Positions 1-5,708 of a DNA stretch of 5,708 bases are shown here, one piece after another. The stretch is taken from positions 1-5,708 of the forward strand of contig JAJFLK010000151.1 of the NCBI GenBank assembly GCA_021772735.1. Direction: 5' to 3'. The notes beneath the pieces are model-generated. The model was not told where the DNA came from, did no database searches, and worked only from the letters and a program-made list of their open reading frames with translations. Each line of letters starts with the position of its first letter. Position 1 is the stretch's first letter. The translations under genes and the position numbers were made by a program. The DNA is from Candidatus Sumerlaeota bacterium (GTDB lineage: Bacteria > Sumerlaeota > Sumerlaeia > MVZB01 > JAJFLK01).

Positions 1-256
1 GATCCTTCGCACGACGGGGATCATCCAGGAGATGGTCCGTCCAGATCGGGTCCAGAGCCGTTCGCAATACACCGAGATCCCTTACAAGATCGAGGCCCAC
101 GGTCGATTCCACGAACTTGGCCAGTTCTTGACGCTGATCGAGCAGAACCCCGCCCGATTCATGCGGGTCAAGGATTTCAAAGTGATCAATAACAACGACC
201 GCCCGTCGGTCCACCCCATCCAGATGGAGATCGCGACGTTCATGTTCAGCAACTGA
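1..256 (+). CDS. pilO: PilO, type IV pilus inner-membrane platform protein (C-terminal part only)
   Basis: This is the last 84 residues of a gene whose start lies off the left edge; the frame is open from base 2 to the TGA at 254-256. PilO is a bitopic inner-membrane protein that dimerises with PilN and, with PilM and PilP, links the pilus motor to the PilQ secretin. The fragment carries the conserved end of the PilO periplasmic ferredoxin-like domain: YTEIPYKIEAHGRFHELGQF, then an LIEQNPARFMRVKDF segment, and it finishes with HPIQMEIATFMF, the typical final strand of the family. The N-terminal cytoplasmic tail, membrane helix and coiled coil are missing only because of the window edge. The two genes downstream on the same strand are PilP-like and pilQ, the expected order. 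The family call is firm from this motif series plus context. Confidence 0.88.
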   Translation, partial: ILRTTGIIQEMVRPDRVQSRSQYTEIPYKIEAHGRFHELGQFLTLIEQNPARFMRVKDFKVINNNDRPSVHPIQMEIATFMFSN

Positions 257-260
257 GGCT

Positions 261-289
261 TCGCCGCGTAACTAAGTAAAGCGCGGCGA
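261..289. repeat. Perfect 8-bp inverted repeat between pilO and the pilP-like gene
   Basis: TCGCCGCG (261-268) pairs exactly with CGCGGCGA (282-289) around a 13-nt A-rich loop, starting four bases after the pilO stop codon. No T-run follows (the next bases are GAATCAGAAG), so it does not look like an intrinsic terminator. In an mRNA it would form a GC-rich stem that could protect a processed 3' end or cause partial attenuation between pilO and the next gene. The stem is seen directly; its function is inference. Confidence 0.6.
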
Positions 290-356
290 GAATCAGAAGA
301 CCGAAATCAAACTGCGACGAAATCATGACGAGCAAAGCAACTGAAAGACCACTGAC

Positions 357-367
357 AAAGGAAAAGG
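357..367 (+). promoter_or_regulatory. Ribosome binding site supporting the start at 373
   Basis: A purine run AAAGGAAAAGG sits 5 bases before the ATG at 373. The upstream in-frame ATG at 325 has no comparable SD-like sequence, and starting there would put 16 polar residues ahead of a clear signal peptide. This decides the start in favour of 373. Confidence 0.6.
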
Positions 368-372
368 CAACC

Positions 373-1200
373 ATGCGAAGCCGAACGTTGATCGCACTGA
401 TTATCATGACGAGCTTTGTGGCTTCGGCCGCGAATGCGCAGCCGGCCTGGAAGAGGGTCGCCAAGAAGCTGCGGCCGACCTCGCTCGAAACGCCCGAAGG
501 CGAGGCATTCATAAACGAGGTGCCGGATGAATCCGATGTCGCCATCGCCCCTGAGGTCACCGACCTTGAGTCTTCTGACGGATCGCTCGTGCCCGAGGCC
601 GGATCGACCATCGGCATGATGTCGCCGGACAAGCAGATCAACCTGGGCAAGGAATCCGACGAGAGCGGCGCCAGGAAGGATCTGTTCAGCGACAGCCGAA
701 TCCGCCGCATGCTGGGTCAGGCCCCGCGGTTCGTTTATGACGCCGCGAATCGGCCCGATCCGATGATCTTCCCCCCCGTGCGCAATGCGGCGATTTATGC
801 TGAATTGTCCCTCGACGCGGAGGCCATGATCGAAAATGAGGACTTCCTCGGCGCGCTTTCGGCGTACCAAAAGATTCTCGAGCTTAACGACCGCCGCTTT
901 TCGACCGAGATGACACGTAAGATGGCCGACCTCCGAAGCGCCATCGGCGCGGCAAGCAACATTGATATGCCGGTCGAACTGGTCAGCGCGGAGCTTCCGA
1001 GCTGGATCGAGGACAACACCAACGGGATTCTCTACGACAAGAATAATCCAATGTGCCTGATCGGCGATTACCTGCTCGGCGTCGGAGAAACCGTCCCGAC
1101 CTACCCTGAGGTCAACATCGCATCAATCACACCGGAACTCGTCATTTTCCAGATCGCTGAGGAGAAGTTTGAAATCCCGGTCAAGGGATACACGGAGTAG
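373..1200 (+). CDS. PilP-like secreted periplasmic protein, probable PilNO-PilQ connector
   Basis: A 275-aa protein between pilO and pilQ. The N-terminus is a signal peptide: basic start MRSR, hydrophobic stretch to about residue 18, and an ANA|QP cleavage site after residue 22. There is no lipobox cysteine, unlike classical PilP, which is a lipoprotein of roughly 170-180 aa. Residues 38-105 are low-complexity and acidic, probably a flexible linker. Residues 120-135 (FVYDAANRPDPMIFPP) resemble the Y...R-DPF-P patch of PilP/GspC proteins that docks on the secretin. Residues 139-172 look like one TPR-type helical hairpin (ending LSAYQKILELND). Residues 218-271 (GILYDKNNPMCLIGDYLLGV, then a short beta-rich stretch ending KFEIPVKG) match the pattern of the small beta domain of GspB/PilP. 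PilP normally binds the PilN/PilO dimer and the N0 domain of PilQ. The role is inferred from gene order and these patches; sequence similarity is too weak for certainty, and a generic annotation would be hypothetical protein. Confidence 0.62.
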   Translation: MRSRTLIALIIMTSFVASAANAQPAWKRVAKKLRPTSLETPEGEAFINEVPDESDVAIAPEVTDLESSDGSLVPEAGSTIGMMSPDKQINLGKESDESGARKDLFSDSRIRRMLGQAPRFVYDAANRPDPMIFPPVRNAAIYAELSLDAEAMIENEDFLGALSAYQKILELNDRRFSTEMTRKMADLRSAIGAASNIDMPVELVSAELPSWIEDNTNGILYDKNNPMCLIGDYLLGVGETVPTYPEVNIASITPELVIFQIAEEKFEIPVKGYTE

Positions 1201-1330
1201 AAACTCCGAAAACCGTAGTCAAATCTCGAAGGAATTTACGTTCATGAAGCAAGGGAAGCAACAAACTCAGTTCCACCGCACGGCCCGCCCGCAAGGGCAC
1301 GGCACAATCACCGCAGGGAACTGCTTTTCA

Positions 1331-1336
1331 AGGAGG
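1331..1336 (+). promoter_or_regulatory. Strong Shine-Dalgarno site for pilQ
   Basis: AGGAGG lies 9 bases before the ATG at 1346, which opens directly into a canonical signal peptide. It is the best SD sequence in the window. A weaker AAGGA at 1229-1233, 10 bases before an in-frame ATG at 1244, could support a longer form. Confidence 0.75.
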
Positions 1337-1345
1337 AGTGGCAGG

Positions 1346-2974
1346 ATGTTCCGAATCGTAAACAGCATGGCAGCCGCAATGCTCGTGGCGCTGATCGCGT
1401 CGAGCGCGGGAGCACAGAACAACTCGGAGGCCGGCGAGGCTCATCGCGCCGACCTATCGTTGGAGCTGAGCGAATACATCGATCTGATCTCTGAGGAAAC
1501 TCAGGCGGGATTCGATGTGGCTCAAGCCGACTCCGGTGACGAAGTCATCGAATTTGATTTTCAGGAGCGACCCAAGAACACGGGCGACCTTTTCTCTCAG
1601 CCGGTGTTCAACGAGTTCGTCTCGCTGGATTTCAAGAACGCCGACATCCAGAACGTGATCCGCCTGATCGCGGCGCGCACGGGTCTCAACATCCTTCTCG
1701 ATCCGGACGAGGTCTCGGGCAACATCACGTTGCACCTCGATAATGTCCGCCTCGGGCATGCACTGGACAACATTCTCAAGGTCAACAAACTGGCTTACAT
1801 CGTCGAAGCGGGCGACATCGTCCGAGTCGTGCCTGAATCCAAGGTCGGCCGGATGGAAGTCGAGACGCACACGGAGATCATCACGCTGAACTGGCGCAAC
1901 GCCCTCGATGTCCAGCGGACGTTCGAGCCCTTCCTCACCGTTCACGGCTCGATGAACAGCAATGAAGAGGCCCAGGCGCTCATCATCACCGACGTGCCGC
2001 CGAACATCGCGAAGATGAAGGAAATGATCGAGCAAATCGATCAGCCTGACCGCCAGGTCGTGATCGAAGCTCGTCTGGTTGATATTCAGATTGGCGCGGC
2101 CCGGACCTTCCAGACTCAGCTCTCTGCGGCCAAGGCCAATAAGGAGCGCCTGACGAGCAGCGTGACAGGCACAACGGTCACCGACGGCGTCGCTGAAGTG
2201 ATTACGTCCATCGTGGGACTCGGCAGCCCTGTTGCTCCGATCGCAGGCGTCTTCCCGATCACCTCGGAGGGAGTTGGCGTGAGAGGCGGACTGGGCGTGC
2301 TTCAGTTCGGCTCCCAAATCGGCATCTTCGGCGACGATTACAACATCGACGCCACGCTGACGGCGCTCGAAGAGCGCAACATTGTCGAGGTTCTGGCCAC
2401 ACCACGCGTGACCACGCTCAACAATGTGCCGGCCAATATCCAGATCATCGAGCGGATCCCGTACATCGAAGCCGTGCAGGGCCCGACGGTCGGGACGATC
2501 GTATCGGAGATCGAGTTCGATCAGGCCGGCGTCACGATCGACGTCAAACCCATCATCACTCCGAGCGGCTACGTTCGCCTGGATATGGATCTGAACCAGC
2601 GCATCTTCCGCGAACGCGTCGGCGGCGGCGCTCTTGACCCGCCTGCCATCGACCTTCGTCAGGCCCGGTCCACGGTCATTGTTCAAGACGAGCACACGGT
2701 CGTCCTGGGCGGGCTGCGAGGGCAGCGCAAGGAAGACGGCGTCGACGGCGTTCCGTGGCTGCACCGAATCCCGGTCTTCGGCTGGGTCTTCAAGGACAAG
2801 CGAACGGCTCACAACCGCGCCGAGCTTGTCCTGATGGTCACGCCGACGATCGTCGAGGAGGCTCTTCTCACGGATCGCGAGAAGCACCTCTACGACCGAA
2901 TCGACACCGACTGGCACAAGCCGGATTACTTCTACGACGATACCAAGGCCGAGGGCGACCGCCCCACGACCTAA
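1346..2974 (+). CDS. pilQ: PilQ, type IV pilus outer-membrane secretin
   Basis: A 542-aa secretin that forms the oligomeric outer-membrane channel for the pilus fibre. Residues 1-23 are a signal peptide (basic FRIVNS start, hydrophobic core, SAGA|QN cleavage). Residues about 90-165 are an STN/N0 domain (VSLDFKNADIQNVIRLIAAR, GNITLHLDNV, ALDNIL). Residues about 174-235 are an N1-type ring-building domain containing ALIITDVPPNIAKM and a closing IEQIDQPDRQVVIEARLVDI. The secretin pore domain runs from about 236 to 503: VLATPRVTTLNN at 349-360, the VPWLHRIPVFGWVFK signature at 469-483, and ELVLMVTPTIV at 493-503. No AMIN domains precede N0, so the protein is shorter than the roughly 700-aa proteobacterial PilQ. 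A polar 39-residue tail follows the pore domain. The start was chosen for the AGGAGG and signal peptide; ATG 1244 in the same frame would add 34 Arg/Gly/Gln-rich residues. A GspD assignment is less likely given the pilO neighbour and the N0-N1 layout. Confidence 0.93.
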   Translation: MFRIVNSMAAAMLVALIASSAGAQNNSEAGEAHRADLSLELSEYIDLISEETQAGFDVAQADSGDEVIEFDFQERPKNTGDLFSQPVFNEFVSLDFKNADIQNVIRLIAARTGLNILLDPDEVSGNITLHLDNVRLGHALDNILKVNKLAYIVEAGDIVRVVPESKVGRMEVETHTEIITLNWRNALDVQRTFEPFLTVHGSMNSNEEAQALIITDVPPNIAKMKEMIEQIDQPDRQVVIEARLVDIQIGAARTFQTQLSAAKANKERLTSSVTGTTVTDGVAEVITSIVGLGSPVAPIAGVFPITSEGVGVRGGLGVLQFGSQIGIFGDDYNIDATLTALEERNIVEVLATPRVTTLNNVPANIQIIERIPYIEAVQGPTVGTIVSEIEFDQAGVTIDVKPIITPSGYVRLDMDLNQRIFRERVGGGALDPPAIDLRQARSTVIVQDEHTVVLGGLRGQRKEDGVDGVPWLHRIPVFGWVFKDKRTAHNRAELVLMVTPTIVEEALLTDREKHLYDRIDTDWHKPDYFYDDTKAEGDRPTT

Positions 2975-3017
2975 GTCTCAAAGAGAACGGCTGAAACCAC
3001 AAACCTCAAATCGAATG

Positions 3018-3050
3018 CGCCGGGCCCCGTAACAAGGGTCCGGCGTTTTT
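3018..3050 (+). terminator. Rho-independent terminator of the pil operon
   Basis: CGCCGGGCCC (3018-3027) pairs with GGGTCCGGCG (3036-3045) over 10 bp with a single G-U wobble and an 8-nt loop, followed at once by five T residues (3046-3050) and more T-rich sequence. It lies 43 bases after the pilQ stop. On the other strand the stem is followed by CATTCGATTTG, a poor T-tract, so it would serve the convergent glycosyltransferase gene only weakly. Confidence 0.9.
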
Positions 3051-3056
3051 CGTTGA

Positions 3057-4214
3057 TTACGTGAACTCAAAATCCTGAACCAGATTGACCGCAAACTCAT
3101 CGAGAAATCGATCCTCGCCGAACGACTCTGCGTGACGGCGTATCTCGGTGGGGTCGTAGGCCTCGGGATCGAATTTCTTCAACGCGGCGACGAGCGATTT
3201 TTCGTTGCTCGCCTCGAAGAACTCTCCGCAGATCCCCTCGCTCAAAGTCTCGCACAGCCCCCCGGCGCGCAGCGCAAGGACCGGCTTGCCACAAGCCATC
3301 GCCTCAAGCGGCACGATTCCAAAATCTTCCTCACCGGGGAAGATCAGCCCCCGGCAACTGCGATACAGTTCTCGCAATTTCGCGTCATCGACCCAGCCCA
3401 CAAACCGGACCGTCCGGCCCGCAAGGCGATGAAGCTCGCGTTCGTTCGGACCGCGCCCGACGACGATCAATTCGAGGCCCAAGGTATTGGCAGCCGCAAC
3501 CGCGAGATCGACCCGCTTGTATCCGGTCAGCGCAGAGACGACGAGCCAGGGCGCATCCAGCGCAGCCGCCGGATTCCGATTTAAGTTATCCGCCGAGCCA
3601 GGATCGCCCTCGCCGCTCCCCTTGCCGCCGGTGCGGACGGGCGTAAAAAAATCGGTCCGAACAGGCGGGTGGATCACGCGAGCATCGCGGCCGTAAACCC
3701 TTGAAATCCGGTCGGCCACAAAGTCCGAAATGGCCCAGTATCGGGTGCAGCGTCGCGCGGCGCGTGCGTCCCAGGCTTCCAACCTCGCTGCGATCGCCCG
3801 GAGCAAACGAGTCGACACCGACGACCCACCGCGCGAATAAGCTCCCTGCTGATCGTAGAGATAGCGCATGGGGCTGAAGCAATAGACGAGGTGCGGGATG
3901 CCGGGCGGGACGCGTACGCCGTGCGCAACGCAGTGGCTGGTCGAGATGACGAGATCTGCCTCGGCCGGCAACTCAAGGTTCGAGATGATGCCGGGCATGA
4001 AGGGCAGCAAAGTCCGATAATAAAACCCGACCGCCGGCAACGAGGAGAGGCCCGAGGCGTGAATCGGCCGGGAATTGATCGTCGAACTGATGCCTTTGGG
4101 ATCATAAAAAAGGGTGCAAATCTCGGCCTTCGGGAACAGGGCAAGGAGCGATTCGAGAACGCGCTCGCCGCCCCGCATACCCAGCAGCCAATCGTGGACG
4201 ATAACGACGCGCAT
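3057..4214 (-). CDS. GT4-family glycosyltransferase (WbaZ-like, probable mannosyltransferase type)
   Basis: A 385-aa GT-B fold enzyme of retaining family GT4. It starts MRVVIVHDWLLGMRGGERVL, the typical N-terminus of WbaZ-like enzymes from O-antigen and exopolysaccharide clusters, with the glycine-rich GMRGGE loop. Further N-domain landmarks are HCVAHGV at 94-100 and YCFSPMRYLYD at 111-121. The C-terminal sugar-nucleotide domain has GYKRVDLA (K233, R234), VVGRGPNE at 251-258, and the EX7E motif E296-DFGIVPL-E304 followed by AMACGKPV. All expected catalytic elements are present. Residues about 193-221 form a Gly/Ser/Asn-rich insert between the domains, longer than usual. No transmembrane segment is seen, so it is likely a cytoplasmic or membrane-associated enzyme using a nucleotide sugar; donor and acceptor cannot be read from sequence. 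The start at 4214 fits the family N-terminus but lacks a good SD; the frame is open up to a TTG at 4355 with GAGGAG 12 bases ahead of it. It stands alone on this strand, convergent with pilQ. Confidence 0.88.
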   Translation of the reverse strand: MRVVIVHDWLLGMRGGERVLESLLALFPKAEICTLFYDPKGISSTINSRPIHASGLSSLPAVGFYYRTLLPFMPGIISNLELPAEADLVISTSHCVAHGVRVPPGIPHLVYCFSPMRYLYDQQGAYSRGGSSVSTRLLRAIAARLEAWDARAARRCTRYWAISDFVADRISRVYGRDARVIHPPVRTDFFTPVRTGGKGSGEGDPGSADNLNRNPAAALDAPWLVVSALTGYKRVDLAVAAANTLGLELIVVGRGPNERELHRLAGRTVRFVGWVDDAKLRELYRSCRGLIFPGEEDFGIVPLEAMACGKPVLALRAGGLCETLSEGICGEFFEASNEKSLVAALKKFDPEAYDPTEIRRHAESFGEDRFLDEFAVNLVQDFEFT

Positions 4215-4546
4215 CTTCGAGGCGATGCGCCTGGCATCGGCCGGCGACGGGGATGGATGCAAGTCTTTAGAAATCATGTCTTGCCGCAATTTTGCCGAAA
4301 TGAAACTATGAGGCGGAACGTCGGCACGGCTCGGTTCCGCAGTTGCGGGGGTCAAGTCCGATGTGTCTCCTCGTCAGGTCGTCGGCCCGGGCGAACCCGG
4401 TTCGGACTGGCCTTGGGTGATTGCCCGCACGAAATCATCGCCCGCCTTTAAGAGGAATTCAAGCCGCGATCCCGCGCGTCGGCGTGGTTCATTTCCACTC
4501 GGCCTTCACTTGCGCCAAGGGACGATTAAACCAAATAAGACCCGTG
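4215..4546. other. Divergent intergenic region between the glycosyltransferase and propeller genes
   Basis: A 332-bp stretch that should hold the promoters for both flanking genes. I found no convincing sigma-70 type promoter pair on either strand. Part of it (4215-4355) would be coding if the glycosyltransferase starts at the TTG at 4355, but the 47 extra residues do not resemble a domain. The region contains a nested inverted repeat at 4355-4408, listed separately. No small gene with a credible start and ribosome binding site was seen. Confidence 0.6.
4355..4408. repeat. Nested inverted repeats in the divergent intergenic region
   Basis: AGTCCGA (4355-4361) is the exact reverse complement of TCGGACT (4402-4408). 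Inside the right half, CCGGG (4387-4391) and CCCGG (4396-4400) form a 5-bp stem closed by a CGAA tetraloop. The element could be a regulator-binding dyad or a leader RNA structure, but the outer arms are short and chance is a real alternative in DNA this GC-rich. Confidence 0.35.
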
Positions 4547-5708
4547 ATGATTGAAGCGTTCCAGCCGCCTGGAGCCATGCCTTTCAGGCCGGCTCGCCGC
4601 CATGTCCGCGCTTCGGCTATGGCGCTGACAGCCCTGATGGCTTTGGTTCGCCTTGCGCCCGCCGCGGACGGCGGCAATGCCCGAGTGGCATTGCGGTCCA
4701 AGTCCGATTTCCGCATCGCAGTCGATCCGGTCGGCGTGGATCTGAATCTCGATGGCACGCTCGAGATTGTGATCGCTCATGACGGCAATCAGGTCACCGC
4801 GCTCGATCCGACCACGCTCAAGCCCTTATGGGACGTCGAACTCGATATCACCGGGCAACTGAACGAAGGACCGATCTGGGGCCATTTTCTCGGCGATGGA
4901 ACGATCGATATCATCCTTATTGATTCGAGCGGAAAACTGATCGTTCTCGATGGCCTGACCGGATCGCCCCTGTCCGGGTTCGCCCTTGCCGACTCCCCCG
5001 CGACCGACGCGACGGTTATACCGCTGCTCTCGGACGAACTGGGATTGATTGAATACCGAGACGGCGTGGTGGTCATGATGCCGTCGGGTCAGCTCAGCAG
5101 TTTCGTCATCAACTCGCACGCCTCGCCGCGCACTTTCTTTAATTTTAAACTCCAGGGCACATACAGCCAGCCGGCGGCGACAGGCCTGACCGGATATTCC
5201 GCGCCGGGGCCCCATCTGGTGACGGTCTCGAATCAGGGCCGCATCACCGTCATCTCGGCAGTTAAGGGATCGCGCGTATCCATCAGCCACGACCTCAAAG
5301 CTCGCCGGGTCAATCACGCCTGGTTCGCACTGGGCGACATCACCGGCGACGGGCTTGATGATATTGTCGTCGCTGATGACAGCGGGTATCTCACGGCGCT
5401 CCGAGTCGAAGACGAACGGTTTATCGAAGTCTGGCCCTCCGAAGTTTCAATCTTCACCAAACCGGCGTATCCCCCGCTGATCGCGGATGTGAACGGGGAC
5501 GACATCGCCGATATTCTCATCACGAAGGTAAACAAATTCGTTCTCGTCAACGGGGCGACCGGGCTCACAGGCGACATTTGGGAGGTTGCCCAGTTCAATC
5601 ACAGCGGGGACATCACGTCGCCGCCGTCGTTGCATCGCGGCGCGGATGGGAAGGTATACGCAGCGTATAGCGACAACGGCGGCGTCTTCTCTGTATTCGA
5701 TGTCCGGG
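4547..5708 (+). CDS. Secreted FG-GAP/PQQ-like beta-propeller protein (3' end outside window)
   Basis: The frame is open from ATG 4547 to the right edge (387 codons, no stop). The N-terminus is an export signal: RPARRHVR, a hydrophobic stretch at about 24-37, and APA|AD cleavage near residue 39. The rest is a chain of propeller-blade repeats of the form D-x-N/T-x-D-G + hydrophobic strand + LxALD + W. The clear blades are at about 60-99 (DLNLDG, ending in TALDPTTLKPLWDVEL), 112-142 (GDGTIDIILIDSSGKLIVLD), 261-296 (DITGDGLDDIVVADDSGYLT) and 311-347 (DVNGDDIADILIT). Weaker blades lie at about 156-186, 205-242 and 358-387. The DxNxDG loops at 65, 264 and 314 resemble integrin-type calcium sites. 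The fold suggests an extracytoplasmic binding, adhesion or scaffold protein; no catalytic motif is seen. ATG 4577 is an alternative start; neither start has a good SD, and the frame is also open upstream, so the start is uncertain. Specific function not recognised. Confidence 0.82.
   Translation, partial: MIEAFQPPGAMPFRPARRHVRASAMALTALMALVRLAPAADGGNARVALRSKSDFRIAVDPVGVDLNLDGTLEIVIAHDGNQVTALDPTTLKPLWDVELDITGQLNEGPIWGHFLGDGTIDIILIDSSGKLIVLDGLTGSPLSGFALADSPATDATVIPLLSDELGLIEYRDGVVVMMPSGQLSSFVINSHASPRTFFNFKLQGTYSQPAATGLTGYSAPGPHLVTVSNQGRITVISAVKGSRVSISHDLKARRVNHAWFALGDITGDGLDDIVVADDSGYLTALRVEDERFIEVWPSEVSIFTKPAYPPLIADVNGDDIADILITKVNKFVLVNGATGLTGDIWEVAQFNHSGDITSPPSLHRGADGKVYAAYSDNGGVFSVFDVR

Noticed and set aside
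307..870. A 187-codon minus-strand open frame opposite the pilP-like gene
   Set aside because: Arg/Gly-rich translation without domain or ribosome binding site; the plus-strand gene has a signal peptide, SD and operon context.
1454..2917. A 487-codon open frame on the minus strand opposite pilQ
   Set aside because: Its product is rich in Asp, Arg, His and Val with no recognisable domain, and it lies antisense to a secretin with a full set of family motifs. It results from the codon bias of pilQ.
4215..4355. N-terminal extension of the glycosyltransferase to a TTG at 4355
   Set aside because: The extra 47 residues show no domain or signal peptide and the family normally starts at MRVVIVHDW; the GAGGAG upstream is 12 bases from the TTG, at the edge of usable spacing. 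Kept as an alternative only.
3891..4451. A 186-codon plus-strand open frame opposite the glycosyltransferase N-terminus
   Set aside because: The opposite strand encodes well-conserved GT4 motifs; this frame gives an Arg-rich composition typical of an antisense shadow.
4510..4538. Possible promoter TTGCGC - 17 bp - AAATAA just before the propeller gene
   Set aside because: Only three of six and two of six bases match the -35 and -10 consensus, too weak in a region this GC-rich; it would also leave almost no leader.
4826..5317. A 163-codon minus-strand open frame opposite the propeller gene
   Set aside because: The plus frame shows repeated propeller motifs and a signal peptide; the minus product shows neither motifs nor a start signal.

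Overview
The window shows the downstream end of a type IV pilus (T4P) alignment-complex locus, followed by two unrelated-looking genes in a divergent pair. The DNA is GC-rich and the coding strands have strong GC bias at third codon positions. Several features suggest a Planctomycetota-type bacterium (possibly Phycisphaerae-like, probably environmental): wide gaps between co-directional pil genes, patchy Shine-Dalgarno (SD) usage, a compact PilQ, and a secreted FG-GAP propeller protein. This placement is inference; there is no rRNA or other phylogenetic marker here.

Layout. 1-256 (+): the C-terminal end of pilO, cut by the window edge. 257-372: a spacer with a perfect 8-bp inverted repeat. 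373-1200 (+): a 275-aa secreted protein that fits the PilP position and has PilP/GspC-like and GspB/PilP-like sequence patches, plus an acidic linker and a helical TPR-like insert. 1346-2974 (+): pilQ, the outer-membrane secretin, with a strong SD and a plausible alternative start 34 codons upstream. 3018-3050: a strong intrinsic terminator ending the pil transcript. 3057-4214 (-): a GT4-family glycosyltransferase, convergent with pilQ. 4215-4546: a 332-bp divergent intergenic region. 4547 to the right edge (+): a secreted FG-GAP/PQQ-like beta-propeller protein, truncated by the window.

How the genes work together. PilO (with PilN, presumably just upstream) forms the inner-membrane platform. 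The PilP-like protein would bridge PilN/PilO to the N-terminal periplasmic domain of PilQ, and PilQ forms the outer-membrane pore for the pilus fibre. The three genes share strand and order (O-P-Q), so they are probably one operon closed by the terminator. The glycosyltransferase probably belongs to surface polysaccharide synthesis. The propeller protein is exported; a link to the pilus is possible (PilY1-type pilus proteins also carry Ca-binding beta-propellers) but nothing in the sequence proves it.

I saw no tRNA, rRNA, CRISPR array, insertion sequence or integration site. I do not see a clearly new biological system. The points most worth checking are the divergent PilP-like protein, the unusual start and C-terminal tail of PilQ, and the propeller protein.
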